A stretch of DNA of 64,000 nt from Platerodrilus igneus (lineage: Eukaryota; Arthropoda; Insecta; Coleoptera; Lycidae): positions 62,001-126,000 of the forward strand of contig JARFIW010000593.1 in assembly GCA_036346225.1 (NCBI GenBank), in the 5' to 3' direction. Numbering within the stretch: the stretch's first letter is position 1; the number at the start of each line of letters is the position of its first letter. Positions 1 to 11,282 of this stretch are shown here, in pieces. The notes under the pieces were generated by a model. That model was not told the origin of the DNA, ran no database searches, and worked only from the letters and a program-made list of their open reading frames with translations. The translations under genes were made by a program, and so were the position numbers.

Positions 1-801
1 TCCAGGTAACTTATTTGAAATTTCTGTTGACTGATAAACTTTTGTAAAATTTTGGTGCTGTGTGAGTGAATTTTGGGGTTTATTTATGGTTATATAAACT
101 TATTGAAAAACATACATGTACTGGACAATTTATTGGGATTTAAATATTGAAAAGGGGTGTATTTAAAACTTACTAATTTTTATTCTGAATATAAATTGGA
201 TTGTAAAGGGTAAACGGGTCTATAACTTTGGTATTAATTTTAAGCAAGGTAAAAGGCATATCCTAAATAAACTGGGTTATTATGAGCTCACCATACTCCA
301 GTGTACAGTAAATTTAGGGTATTATGAAGAGGCGGGCCCATCTACTCATATTTCATTAAATTTGTTTGCAAATCATTAGAACATCAAGGACTTTAAAACA
401 TATAACATTTGAGTTTGTAATTAGAGCTCCAAACTGTTTTATACATGTGAGAATGTGTCTGTAAATAGCGGTAAATAAAAGATTGTATGATCGTGGTATT
501 AGTTGGTGATTTTATTTAATGGTGAGCAAGTGTGAGGAAAGAATGGTTGTATATTTAGGTATCCAAGAAAAGGCACAGCTGAGCTAGCCAGGGAAGCAGC
601 TGAAGATTTTTGAAGCAGAAATAAAAGAGGTAGGCAATTTTTTTTAAAGTGGTGCTTTTTTTTAAATTTATTTTATGAAACTGACGAAGGTTAAAAGTTT
701 AAATCCTCTGACCATAGCACTCTTATGGCGCCCAATTCGTGGGGCTCAAATGGTTGTTAGGAAAAGGTTCGCATGTTCCTGAGATAATCCCTTGACCACG
801 G

Positions 802-803
<2 letters not shown>
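1..803 (+). mobile_element. Partial LTR of a Gypsy-like retrotransposon, cut by the window start
   Basis: This segment is homologous, in inverted orientation, to 852-1660. Shared landmarks are a GAGCTCACCATA block (about 284-295), the GGGCCCATCTACTCAT block (about 336-351), an AATAAAAG site near 475 and a GAGCTAGCCAGG block near 581. A primer-binding-site-like module, TGGCGCCCAATTCGTGGGGC, lies at 726-745. The homology stops at GGCA just before the (AT)n tract. The full-length elements further along end their LTRs with CACAGCA in front of (AT)n in the same way. I read it as the 3' part of an LTR pointing right. The 5' end lies outside the window, and no coding sequence is attached. Confidence 0.6.

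Positions 804-840
<37 letters not shown>
804..840. repeat. (AT)n microsatellite between two converging LTRs
   Basis: Pure AT dinucleotide run. It directly follows the LTR end at 803 and is followed within a few bases by the end of the oppositely oriented LTR at 852. It looks like the remains of an AT target into which both elements inserted. Confidence 0.95.
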
Positions 841-844
<4 letters not shown>

Positions 845-851
845 TGTGAAT

Positions 852-1017
852 TGCTATGGATAAGCTCTCTGGATTCCTGCCCCACGCTTGGGCCAACATA
901 AATATTGCTGTGGTTTACAGGATTACCTTCGAGTCCCTCGCTTGGGAGCCATAAAATTAGCTGTGAATTACCTTAAAGACCACTCGTGTCCCACAAATTG
1001 GGCTGTCCTAAAATCTT
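852..1017 (-). repeat. Three tandem PBS-like modules of 53-58 bp
   Basis: On the plus strand three units start with GCTRTGG or GCTGTGA, at about 853, 907 and 960. Read on the minus strand each carries a degenerate primer-binding-site-like core (forms such as TTGGCCCAAGCGTGGGGC, TGGCTCCCAAGCGAGGGACT and CAGCCCAATTTGTGGGAC) and ends in ACAGC or ATAGC. The same module is found at the LTR ends of the elements at 20-27 kb and 29-37 kb. Unit divergence is high, so the duplication is old. Confidence 0.55.
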
Positions 1018-2064
1018 TTCCTAAAAATAAAAAAAAATTTCCAATCTCTAGAACGCCCCCTTTTATTTCTGCATACCACGACTAGCTCTAAAATCTGCTT
1101 CTTCATAGATACTTACCATCTAAGTTCGCACTTTCTCACATTTACTGCCCAATAAAATTACCACTCAAATAATGCAACGAAACATACAAACTTTTATTCA
1201 TACAAATTAAAATTTTCCATTATCAAGTAAATATTTAAACATTCGGATATATAGCTTCATGAAATATTACAATCTCAATCATTATATCCTTTTAAAAATT
1301 TCATGACTTTATTTCGACAGTTTTTGTTTTATATGAGTAGATGGGCCCGTCTGGAAACGCTAAATTAACTTTTACTCTGGTCTATGGTGAGCTCAGTATA
1401 AACCCAGTTACTCTAAATGCCTAAATACATCGCATCTCTGTTTAAAACAACTCTAAAGACCCGTTTACTCTTTACATCAACCTTATATGTCATTTGTTTA
1501 CACCTTTAAATAATAAATACAAATTGTCCTTTACATATACCCTTTAAATGAGCTTTTATGTTCATAAAATACACACCCAATGTGTCAAATCACTCTAGCA
1601 CAAAAAAACAGCACAAAATATTCAAGCAATAGCAATAGAAATTAATTTCGTTACCTGGAGTAAGCTTTTTCCATCATCACCTCTAAAGATGTTGTCCAAA
1701 AACCTCGTCGTTGCTTCCATACACCTCTCTGCTATACATAGATCAAATTCATTTCCACTCGTTATCCAAGTCTCTGCAGACGCTTTCAATGTTTCTACCC
1801 AGATAATTGTCCAAACCAAGTCAATCACCTTCTGTGTCTACCAAACACCAAGCATCCTCGTTCCAAAAATTTTTCGGCACGCTTACCTTAGTAAAATTCC
1901 TCCGTTAGTTCTTTGAATGTAGCTATAGCACCGTCTACTAAATAGCACCCACTCGTGCAATTCACACTTTTATTCAACTTTCGACGGACTGTACTAACAC
2001 CGTTTTATAAAATTTTAAACTTGGATGTTACAGTAAAAGCTAAACGAAGTCAAATAGATAAGCG

Positions 2065-2107
2065 AAGTAAGAGCGAGCTTTACTGCATCTCCTAGTGTCT
2101 TTATATC
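2065..2107 (-). promoter_or_regulatory. LTR promoter: TATA box and initiator
   Basis: On the minus strand GATATAAA (2100-2107) is followed about 25-30 bp later by GCTCGCTCTTACTTCG. The same TATA plus CTCTCTTAG-like spacing recurs in the LTRs at 15.7, 21.1, 26.5, 30.2 and 35.9 kb, which supports a core promoter. Inferred, no expression data. Confidence 0.4.
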
Positions 2108-2769
2108 CGTCGATACACCCCTCGTGTACCCTATTTCAGTCGAAAAGCTCCCCTACCGCAACCGATTCTAAAAATTTTATACGTAACGAACTTGTAAAAC
2201 TGAGAATTCTCATTCCATCGTCGCTTTAGTCTGAAAACTGGTCAACAAAATACAACGGTCGCAAGCTTCTTTGAAATTTTCTAGCACTCAGCCAATCACA
2301 CACATTTCTCCCATTCTTATGTCCAGCCTTCAACTATCTACCCTCGTTTAACACATATTCGTTGTCTCTTTTATAATCCCACTCAAGTAACAGAACATCG
2401 ATATTGTAGTTGACCTCCAAACTTGTCGCGTACTTTAAACGAGTGTTCTACCCAACGCCTATTATGTGATCTTTGTCTGCTTTATGCTATCGATATTCTA
2501 TCTTACTTTGCTTTCAAACCATCTGTTGTTTTGTAGCTTTTGCATCGACCGTTAACCAAATTTCTACAGAATTATGTTCCAACGTTCATTTCAGGTTCCT
2601 TGAACTTGTTTATTTATCTGTCAGACTTTTCTATGAGACAAATGTTCGTTTTCAATGTCAAAACTGATCAATTTGGCGCGTAAATAAGTTGTTCCCATTT
2701 CCTATATACACGGTCATTACAAATTCATTTTCTAGACCTATCTATCTCTCTTAACCTATAATTTCCATG

Positions 2770-2772
<3 letters not shown>

Positions 2773-2814
<42 letters not shown>
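2773..2814. repeat. (AT)n microsatellite
   Basis: AT dinucleotide run at the presumed outer border of the minus-strand LTR. Confidence 0.95.
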
Positions 2815-2817
<3 letters not shown>

Positions 2818-5800
2818 CAACCCAGTATTAATAGTGCGTCCTTTTACAACTAAGACTTACAGCATCCACCAGAAATACTGCTAATGTTACATACATGCAT
2901 GTATATTAAACCCTTTAGAATAGGCTTGAACCTAGGGGATTTTAAAGTCATGAGTATCGTTTATATATTTATAAATGGAATTTATTTCATCATATTAGTT
3001 TTGCTTATTCTAGGAATTAAACCATGTAAACATGTTGTAGCAATTTTATTTTCCACCTAATATATATATCTGTATAATCAATCCTTTTATTAAATATTAA
3101 ATAATATAATACATTATAATGTTATCCAATCCACTTAATTTAATAACATCTATTGTCCAATAAAGAACTAGTATTTAGTTCATGTTAAAAGTTAAATTCT
3201 ACGGAGACAATATAAAAGCTTTTGTTTGGTATCCTTCTTAAAGCCCCCTCTACTCAATAACTGCAAGGTAACTTTGTTACTGGGCAGCAACAAGCTCGGC
3301 CGGCACTTCTAACACAGCTGGGGTTCAAGCAGGTCGAAAGTTGTTCTTAGGAGCGATGTCCTTCATTGATTTTTGGTGTTGGAAGCGTGCACGATGGAAG
3401 ATTGCACGTACAAGCCATCTTCAAAAATTGTTTTGGATGGTCCATTTTTTTGTTGAAACCAGTCGTGGAGAACGATGAAGTTTTTGTTAAAGTACCGTTA
3501 GGAACAGTAAGTGAATTTGTTTCTATAACAATATTAATTAAAATTTTCAGTGTAACTTTGGGAATAATTAAATTTAAATTTAATTTATATTGCAACGTAA
3601 ATTATAAATAAAAAACTTTTCTGAATGGTATTCATGCGAAATTGATGGAAAACAATTCTATTCTTGTATAATATGGAATCACATTTATAATTTATTCAAG
3701 TTAATTACAAACAACATTTGCTTTCTTGTGGTGTGAATTACGCCTGGAACATCTGTAAATTGAAACGCAGATAATGGAAGCCAAGTGACGTGTTTTTCAG
3801 TATGCAGCGCAGCTGTTTGTTTGAATGGAATTTTCCGTTGTTAATACATACGTCAGCTTTCAAGCAAGTATTTAGGTGCAATTTGGAGTTCTGGTATGTA
3901 CAAAAAATTATGTTCGTATGTTGTTTGAACTGTCGACGTAGTAACGAGATAAAATTTATTTTAACTGACTTGTGTTAACTTTGAACAGGTCAAGGACAGA
4001 CCTCAATTATATTTTTCGTAGTCATACGATATGAATCTGTAATTTGTTCCTACAAATTCTTTTATTAACTCAATGAAACATCAGAAGATGTCACTACTAA
4101 TTAGATAAAGTAAATTCTCATAACTTTGAACCTTTAGAAATTAAATTTCTACATTTGATATTTTATGAACAATTATCTGTAATTATTTACTGTGAAATTA
4201 AGGTAAATTTACCATAATTAACTCTTTCTATAAATAAGCAATTTATGCTTTGTCAATTTGTTATATAAACTTCATTAAATAGTAATTGGTACGGATATAT
4301 TCAGTACCATTGTAATTAACTCTTCCTAATTTAAATTAACTTATAAAGGAAGACATATTTTTTGTAAAAAAAATTACTTTATTGGATACCAAAAAGAATA
4401 GATTCTTATTTTCGGACTAAAGACTATCTTTTATTTAAGAGGAATGAAAGTCGATTCTGATTGTATTCAATTATTTTTGAGTTTGAATGCACAAACAGTG
4501 CTTTTCTTTGTTTAATATGTTCACAGGTGCAGTGCAGGATTGCTAAGGTCAAGGTCGAGCCATAAGGTAAGACACTTTAAAGATTAGGTGGTCTTTAAAA
4601 ATTATATAGCGGTTATAGGAGAAAGGTTTCCGCATTAGCCTTGTACAAGGGACTTGTATTAGGTCTTCTCAGTATAAAAAAATACGGTGGCGCCTTATTC
4701 TTATTACTAGTGGTTGCAATTACACCCCGACCCACAGCTCATTCTCTACCCAGAGCATATAAGTTCGACTAGCCGCTTTGCCTTTGAGATTTCCTCAACT
4801 TAGAGCCACCTTCCATCATAATTTGCCGTGGGCTCCTTTTTAATTATCGGAAATTCTCGTTAAACTAAATTGGAAGTAAAAAGGTAACAATGTTTCATTT
4901 TGAGTGATAATTGAGATTATTGTCTTATAAGACTACCTACATAACATTTCTTAAAAAGTAAAAAAGTTTTTATAAAAGCAACGGAAGTTAAAATGCGTTA
5001 GCGGATTTGTTTAGAATGGCATTGCGTTGGTTTAGAAATCAGGTTTCACAGTTTTCATTAATTTTCTCTGTCAGAACAGTTAGAATCAGATTAAATTCAA
5101 GGTCTAAGCAAGAGGTATCGTATTTATTGTGCGAATATGATGACCGAGAAGTCGACGGTTGGAAATTAGAATATCAAGTGCTGTTTGAAAACAATTGCTA
5201 ACGAAAACAGCTGAAATGTATTTTACTTGTTTTGTACTTCAACATTTAAGAACGAAAAACTTTCTGTTTCTATATATTGATATCTAGCTTTCCAAGTATT
5301 AATATATAACATTTTGTTAGACGATACAAAACAGTCCTCACAACTTGTAAGTTTAATAGTCTGTCTACTTTTTAAGTACAAAATTTTGTTCAAAAGGTAC
5401 AAATAATGCAAAAACTTAGCATATTTTTAACATTATAGTATCAAAGTAATATCTTCAATAACCTGAAGGGTACATTTTTAGTGAACGTACAAAACTTTTA
5501 CAATACATTTTACCTATTTGTATACGATTGCTTATAAATAGCAATTAATCTTCATGTTATCTAATTTAGAAGACGCGGACCTTCGATTTTGAAAATACCA
5601 AATGTTTTTATAAGGATAGAATAAAGCACACAAACTGGTTATAACTTTAGCCAGCCATAAAAAAGAACGTGAGGCGGTCAAGAACGATTCGCCGGAATTA
5701 CTGTAACAGAAGAAAAACGGAAGGAAGGAGAAAGTCGCATTAACACAGTCGAAGATTGAGGGGTCAATCAAAACGAAACCAATGAACCTACAGCCCAACA

Positions 5801-5935
5801 GTAAAGTGTAGAAATATATAACAAAATAAAGAACCAGACAATAATTAAGATATAAGTAACATACAAATAAAAAAAAAATTATTATTCATATACATATACA
5901 TATACACTACATATAAACTACTCGCTAGCATCTAA
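2815..5935. other. Non-coding AT-rich stretch, no gene recognised
   Basis: I read both strands and see only short open frames without family motifs. A possible TATA element (CATATAAG, near 4759) is followed by a pyrimidine-rich stretch, which could be a decayed LTR promoter. The expected second LTR of the Gypsy remnant at 5.9-10.2 kb could not be matched here. Confidence 0.5.
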
Positions 5936-6534
5936 ACAAACGTAACTGATTGTCTCACTGCGTGCTGTTCTTCGGCACTACCGGCATCATCACTACCATG
6001 GGATGCTAACCGGTTAACGCACACCAATTTTGTTCTACTTTTTCGAAGCTTACGAATCCGCTATACCGCGTCGTTGATTCTTTTTACAACATTGTATGGA
6101 CCTTCCCAATGTCTTTGTAACTTCGTGGACAATCCACGCCTCCGTCTGCGGTTGTACAATCAAACGCGGTCGCCATTTTAAAAACCAGCTTCCTGTACCT
6201 TGATTTCATATCTGGTTATCATTCGATCGCTTGTGATACGGAAATTTTTCCTAACATCACCATAGATGTCCTGCATTTTGCGTTTGAGCTCCTCGACGTA
6301 GCCCTAGCACACAAGGTCATCTCAGAGCTGACACCCAAACTCAATAGCAAACGGCAGAGTATTTTGCGTCCCAGCATAGCACATGCAAGTGTCTGTCCAG
6401 TGCTCCCATTGTGTCCAGTACGACATCAAAGTGCTACTCAATGTACTAATGTCCTGCCAGGAAACGCGTTCTTCCACGACCTTCCAAGCCAGAATGAGTC
6501 GTAGGTCTTTGTCATTCTCTTGTTCCGTTCGCAT
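5936..6534 (-). pseudogene. Gypsy integrase C-terminal region and upstream linker, catalytic core deleted
   Basis: The linker between RNase H and integrase is readable on the minus strand (starting MRTEQENDKDL, ending near YWTQWEHW). It is followed directly by sequence normally found after the integrase core: NTLPFAIEFG, then VEELKRKMQDIYGDVRKN, then GLSTKLQRHWEGPY and VVKRINDAVYRIRK. The latter is the chromatin/DNA-binding C-terminal region of Gypsy integrases. The HHCC zinc module and the D,D-35-E core that should lie between them are missing, an internal deletion of several hundred bases. Several stops interrupt what remains. It cannot encode an active integrase. Confidence 0.75.
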
Positions 6535-6728
6535 CTGTATAGGCTACCAATCGTCATTGATCACGGTAGTCCACCAAGTAGATCACACTTTGTTTCTACC
6601 CCTGAGCAATGATTACAATCTTCGATTAAAGCCCGTCTCGAAAGTGAATCTACATTACGATGACTTACACCAGCACGGTGTTCCGTGTCGAAATCATACT
6701 GCTGAAGCAATTCTATCCATCTGGTGAC

Positions 6729-7232
6729 TTACACTTCAAGCTTTCTAAACTGTAATAGCACCTTCAAAGCGGCGTTGTCGCTTCTCAGGCAAAATTTTCT
6801 GCCGTAGGAGCAGTTATAAAAGTGCTCTACAGATTGCACCACATCCAACAGTTCCTGTCTTGTAACGCAATAATTCCGTTCTGGTTTCGAGAGCATCCTG
6901 CTAAGGTAACCAATGACTTTCTCTTGGCCGCCTTGCATTTGGGATTGTACACTTTCGATGGCCACATTGCTTGCGTCTGTATCCAAGATAAATTTGCCTT
7001 CCAACCGTTGATAATAATTTAAGATCAGAGCTTTTATTAATAACTGCCCTAGTTGTTGGAACGTATGCTGGCAATCTTCATTCCAAACATAATCACGCAC
7101 ATCTTCAGTCAACTTTATCAAAGGCTTGGTAATATTCGTAAATTCGGAAACGAATCTTCTACAGTAAGTGCGGAATCCCAGAAAGCTGCGTATCTGATGG
7201 TTGTCTTTTGGCATCCGCCGCTCTTGTAGCAC
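6729..7232 (-). pseudogene. Gypsy RT thumb/connection and RNase H
   Basis: An open frame of 167 codons on the minus strand begins in the RT connection (QIRSFLGFRTYCRRFVSEF, the usual segment after the RT palm). It then enters RNase H: FILDTDASN (first Asp of the active site), GYLSRMLSKPERNY, TRQELLDVV and LRSDNAAL. These are the diagnostic motifs of Gypsy RNase H. The frame is the longest intact piece of this element. The upstream palm is frameshifted relative to it and the frame closes at LQFRKLEV, so it is a remnant and not an independent gene. Confidence 0.85.
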
Positions 7233-7965
7233 CTATTATTTTAGGGTGTAGCCTGACTCCATTGAGTAAAACTGCTTGCTCTAGGTACTTCACATCATTG
7301 CCTAGTCGGTGACACTGCTTTAGACTCTGCTTCAAATTGACTTCCCTGAGTCTTCAAAACACTTTTTCAAAATTTCCCAAATGACTTTCCAATCAGAATC
7401 ACGCCATATGAATATATCAAACACGTTCTCCACAAGAGCCCAGGCAAGATGCAGTCCTTTAAAGGTTCGAAGGTGGCAGGAACGTTGCAGAGTCCAAATA
7501 GCATGACTGTAAATTGTCATAGGCCAGTACCAATAGTGAAAGCAGTCTTGTCTCAATCTTTGGGTTCCATATTCATTTGCCAGTAGCCACTCTTCAAATA
7601 CAAAATTGAGAACCAGAGCTACCCTGAAAATGTATCTAGCATGTCGTCATACCTTAGAAGTAGGTATCTATCCATTTTGATTAACAAGCACAACAGGCGA
7701 TGTGCAAAGGCTATCAGAATGCTCAATCACTCCTTGCTTTTCCATAACTCCAATAATCTTCTGGACCTCCTCGCATTTGGCCAATGGGAGTCTTCCCACC
7801 TGCTATTTTATTCACTGTATATCTCCTATGTCGATTTTGTGCTCGGCTACTGCGGTTTCTCCTAATCGGCCGCATTCGATTGCAAAATCTTACGAGTACT
7901 GTCGGATCAAGTTCCTAAGTTCTGACAACTGTTGCTATTCAAGAAACTGGCACGGTTTCGTCAAC
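7233..7965 (-). pseudogene. Gypsy reverse transcriptase, fingers and palm
   Basis: Switching frames on the minus strand gives the RT domain in order: an N-terminal approach (RLPLAKCEEVQKIIGVMEK, GVIEHSDSLCTSPVVLV), motif A region (LKSGYWQMNMEPKD), TAFTIGTGL, FGLCNVPATFE, CILPGLLWRTCLIY, and LREVNLKQSLKQCHRLG leading into the connection. At the YxDD position (7403-7414) the sequence reads YSYG, so the two catalytic aspartates are gone. The tract between SPVVLV and motif A is shortened. Several frameshifts and stops make this clearly dead. Confidence 0.8.
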
Positions 7966-8099
7966 TGATCTAATAACTTTGCGAAATACTCCTTGGTGGG
8001 TGATTGTTTTTCAACACCGAAACACCCCGTCACGTGGACAACCGAAGAATACCAAACATCCGTTGAATTATTTCTTAGCGCGATAGAAGTCATTAGCGT

Positions 8100-8728
8100 T
8101 TAGAATTCTAAACACCATCCGTCACTTTCGTCAGAGTCTTCCCAAAAGCACGTCATCTCCAAGGAATTCGTCACTAATCGGTTCAATAGCAAGCACAAAA
8201 ACTTTCTGGAAAGCAACTTCCAAGTGTCCCAGTACAACATTTTCCTTCCTTCAGGTAGGACAACCTTGTCCGTCAAACAAATTCGCACAGACATGTCGTC
8301 TGTTTCGCAAAACGGCACTTCCTCGTTCCTTACTCTCAAGACATCCTCTTTCATACCTACATGGGATTTGTATCGCATCAAAATATCTATTCGCAAGATA
8401 ACTTCTTCAGTGGTGTTCGTAATTACTACCTGGTGGTCAAATAATTTGCTCTCAACTCTGATTTTTACATCTAGCACTCCATGTGTTTGAATTTTCTCAT
8501 CAGCCACGGTTTGAAGACGTACCGCGCGGATGACACTATACCACTGTTGCGCACTTTATCCGGATTAGCAATTGTACTAGTTACTCCAGTATCAACCAAG
8601 AAATTCACAATCTTGCCGCTAAACTGTTCACATATGTAAATAATGTCCTCATGTTTGGATCGTGCGATGTCAATGATTGTCTCCTGTGCAGAATCCGTCC
8701 AGATTGACTTTCGCCCCTTCCTGCCCAA
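8100..8728 (-). pseudogene. Gypsy aspartic protease region
   Basis: The upstream minus-strand frame contains NFLVDTGVTSTIA, the DTG active-site loop of retropepsin-like aspartic proteases. It continues in a second frame starting MADEKIQTHGVLDVKIRVES and containing EEVILRIDILMRY, which matches the usual flap and C-terminal part (the ILG-like segment before RT). A frameshift around 8480-8500 separates the halves. It lies between gag and RT as expected. Confidence 0.65.
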
Positions 8729-9276
8729 CCCCTTTAGTTTCCGGCTTTATTACTTCCCTCTTGGGCTGCTTATATTTGAACTGTATATGCCCAAACTCAC
8801 CACAATTTCAGCATCTGGGTCCGCTCCTTTTTGGTTGGTGTTCACGAACTACTCGTTTAATCACCTTCTCCGTGCTTTCCGAGTGCTGTTTTCATACCAA
8901 ACATCTTGCATTTGCCACTACTATGATGGGAAGTTTGCTTTGTTGTTTCAAATTCCAAAGAATGAGCTAGAGCTTCATCTAAGGCCCTTGGTCGAGACAG
9001 CCATAGTGCTTGCTGGATCACTCCGTTATGTACCCCGTGAACAAAGACCTGTACTGCCAGTTATTTTAGGAAGCTATCCGGTGTTGTTAGTCTCACCAAG
9101 CAAGCAATATTTGCTTTAAACTCTTGCAAATTCTTGTTATCCCTTTGGTGGCGGTTCTTCACTTGAGCGTGATACACTTGTTGCAGAGAGTCGTCGTACT
9201 TCATTTCTAGCCTTGTTGTTTAGGCCCCATAACTTTTTTGGTCATGATCTAGTATGACCTGCAGAATATTCAAGAC

Positions 9277-9285
9277 CTCGCCTCA
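9277..9285. repeat. Target-site duplication, left copy
   Basis: CTCGCCTCA, identical to 9715-9723, flanks the LINE-derived insert in gag. Confidence 0.8.
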
Positions 9286-9714
9286 TTATCATCATTAGGT
9301 CTTCAGTCCTGGCACTGGTTAGACGTATACCCTGATTGTTTCCTATTCTGAACTAACCTACACATTTCCTTGACATTTGCACAGTCTGCATCTATCACTA
9401 TCTGATCTAGGTCACCATCTACCTCCTTTTTCCTATCTCTGCTTGTAATATATCCCATACTATTCCCCAAAAATGCCTTAGAACGTATTTCCCCCGCCTT
9501 CATTTCAATTTCTAGGTTATCTAGCTTACATACTTGCTTCATACTTCTAACATTCCACGCTCCGACTTGCAAAATGTTCCACTCTTATTCTGAACTTTCC
9601 TCGCATCCTCAGTAGTCCCTTCCCGGAAATCCGAATGGGGAAATATTTTAACTCCGGAATCATTTATCACAGAGAATGCCATCATGTTTATTACAATTTA
9701 AGTATGCCGTGTAT
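9286..9714 (-). mobile_element. Short internally deleted RTE-like LINE copy inserted in gag
   Basis: The insert is bounded by a perfect 9-bp direct repeat (CTCGCCTCA at 9277-9285 and 9715-9723), and the gag reading continues across the repeat. On the minus strand it starts with a short open frame (MMAFSVINDSGVKIFPHSDF...), then VGAWNVRSMKQ and KLDNLEIEMK, the opening of an APE-type endonuclease. It then jumps to a 3'-tail sequence (FLGNSMGYITSRDRKKEVD). That tail is repeated almost identically at 39.8-40.0 kb at the end of a longer LINE. Nearly the whole endonuclease and RT are missing, giving a SINE-sized derivative of 429 bp. Confidence 0.75.
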
Positions 9715-9723
9715 CTCGCCTCA
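9715..9723. repeat. Target-site duplication, right copy
   Basis: CTCGCCTCA, identical to 9277-9285. Removing the insert and one copy restores the gag reading order. Confidence 0.8.
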
Positions 9724-10186
9724 TAACGCGATAATTAACGTGGTTGCCCTTTCATCGTCGTTCCAGCATTAGCTCACGCGACAGCCTCAAACTGTTTAAG
9801 ATATGTCTGTAAAGGTGACTTCCTATCAAATATGGCTGGTTTTATTCTGAACCTTGGCGCCAGGTCGCGTTCTCTGACATTCTTGGATTCTGGGACCTGC
9901 CGTTGTATCACCGGCACTAAACGCTCTGGTGCTTGTACTGTTTTCTGCGAGGTTTGAGGCATTTTCCTGTAATTTCTCTTCTTATTTCGCTGCCAGGCTT
10001 GCAGAGTTTTGGTCTTGCTTCTTTAGGTGTTCTTATAAGTTTTCGAATTTTTTAGCCAAGCTCTCCGCAACGTTTGACTTAAACCCCTTCAAGAAAGAAA
10101 GGATTTCGCTATCCAATTTCTGTTAACTATGAGTTTTTGGCATGCAAATAGAAATCATTCTAAAGTTATTATCCCCACTAAAATTC

Positions 10187-10202
10187 CGCCAGTTGACACA
10201 AA
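10187..10202 (-). promoter_or_regulatory. Probable primer-binding site of the 5.9-10.2 kb Gypsy element
   Basis: On the minus strand the sequence TTGTTACA is followed by TTTGTGTCAACTGGCG and an AGTGGGG stretch. This resembles the LTR end plus tRNA primer site of Gypsy elements with a TGGTGTCA-type site. It lies immediately upstream of gag. Confidence 0.4.
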
Positions 10203-10800
10203 TGTAACAAAAACTCTATTTGCAATAACAGCTCTTTATTCTCAAGCTGATTATACAATCCCCTTCAACACTCGCAGCTACAGTAAAATTTGTAAAAGCT
10301 GGCATAATAATTTACTTTGACGTAGTCGCTAAGAGTACAAGTATTATCCTCAAAAAATTACGATAATATTATCTTAATTAACTTAATCTCGCAGCACTAT
10401 AATAAGTTTATGTAATCACTACAGTAATGCATATGACCAAAAGTTCTGAATCAGTTGGTAAAAGACAAATTTGTTTATTCTTATTCAATTCAGTTATTTT
10501 ATTTTGGTGTACATTTTTAAATTTGCTTAAAATCGATTTATCTCAAAAACAATCATAAATAGAGATATGGACATTTTAAGAAACATACGTTGTTTTTTAA
10601 TTTATAATTCAAATATGCATAAAAAACGGTGCTCCATTTACAAAATACCAAGTTTGATAGGACATGTAGTTTTTCAAAGATATAGCACTAATCGTTCTGC
10701 ATATACTTTGTTAAGAATTATTTTTTATATTACTTGTAGTTTAACTACCAGCGAATAGTTTGCATGTAGTGCCCCATACAGCATGCATATACGATTAAAT
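10203..10800 (-). mobile_element. Probable 5' LTR of the same Gypsy element (upper boundary unclear)
   Basis: The minus strand ends in GTTTTTGTTACA next to the primer-binding site and carries AATAAAGAG about 35 bp before that end, as expected for an R/U5 region. No matching 3' LTR was found, so the upper limit near 10.8 kb is a guess. No coding sequence is seen in this interval. Confidence 0.3.
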
Positions 10801-11282
10801 ATAACTTAACGTAAACTAGCAAAGCTGTCGTTTTATAATGATTGGTACTCTTCTAATATTTACCCAAAGCATATTGTTTGGGGTTCTAGATGACTCAACC
10901 AAAATACCACGGTCGCCAGCCAAAATAGTTAAAATAGGATTTGGAATTTCCAGGTCAAGGACAGATGAGTGTGGTTCAGAGAATCAAACGACAGCTGGAA
11001 CCCACGACTCGGACTTAAGTATAGGTTACGGGTATACCCAAAATACAAAATCCAAAAACCGGGAGCTAGGCTAAAAACATTAAACATTCCCATTAGAGAA
11101 GCAATAAAAATATTAGTTGTTTACCAGTCACACAGAAAACTAAAAGAAAAACTAAAGGAATTTAGCTAAAGTAAATTTTGAGATATAAGTTCTTGAAAAT
11201 GTAGTAAATTGAAAAATATTGGTCACAGTTCAAACTTTAAAATAGTGAGACTATACAGTTGAAATAAAAGCACAAAAAATCC

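Larger units (their letters stand above)
852..2772 (-). mobile_element. Probable solo LTR of a Gypsy-like element, minus strand
   Basis: The minus strand is homologous to 1-803 over about 800 bp and carries the same GAGCTCACCATA, GGGCCCATCTACTCAT and AATAAAAG landmarks. Further upstream it has a TATA box and a pyrimidine-rich initiator like those of the other LTRs in this window. It is bounded by (AT)n on both sides (804-840 and 2773-2814), which suggests one LTR of about 1.9 kb left in an AT microsatellite. No gag or pol sequence lies between the borders. The start (high-coordinate) boundary is inferred from the (AT)n tract and not from a matching second LTR. Confidence 0.5.
8731..10126 (-). 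pseudogene. Gypsy gag, interrupted by a LINE-derived insert
   Basis: The minus strand from about 10110 reads LDSEILSFLKG and ESLAKKFENL (a coiled-coil-like start). It then reads RIKPAIFDRKSPLQTYLKQFE, WNDDERATTLIIAL and, beyond the insert, GEVLNILQV, TRLEMKYDDSLQQVYHAQ, NLQEFKANIACLVRL, and FVHGVHN with RPRALDEALAHSLEFE. This is the capsid-type gag of Gypsy elements that use the FDGKSPWQTY motif. Near 8790-8830 there is a zinc knuckle of the form C-x2-C-x4-H-x4-Y, in which the last cysteine is replaced by tyrosine and a stop lies between the first two cysteines. At least three other stops are present. Confidence 0.75.
5936..10203 (-). mobile_element. Decayed Gypsy-type LTR retrotransposon (gag-PR-RT-RH-IN order)
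   Basis: On the minus strand, from high to low coordinate, the pieces are a primer-binding site (about 10190), gag with a zinc knuckle, aspartic protease, reverse transcriptase, RNase H, the RNase H-integrase linker and the integrase C-terminus. This is the domain order of Ty3/Gypsy elements. Every domain is broken by stops and frameshifts, the integrase catalytic core is deleted, and gag is split by a LINE-derived insert (9286-9714). The element is unlike the Gypsy family at 20-37 kb: its gag has a zinc knuckle and its protein sequence differs throughout. A 3' LTR was not found, so the element looks truncated on the low-coordinate side. Confidence 0.85.

Noticed and set aside
3347..3611. Overlapping 80-codon frames on both strands with a GTAAGT-like donor at 3508
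   Set aside because: No homologous motif, and the plus-strand frame runs through the supposed splice site without change in character. Not enough to call an exon.
8643..9119. 158-codon plus-strand open frame
   Set aside because: It is the antisense of decayed gag/protease of the minus-strand Gypsy element and has no family motif.
10838..11166. Two overlapping plus-strand frames before the recombinase-like remnant
   Set aside because: Neither contains recognisable motifs, and they do not join in frame with the remnant.
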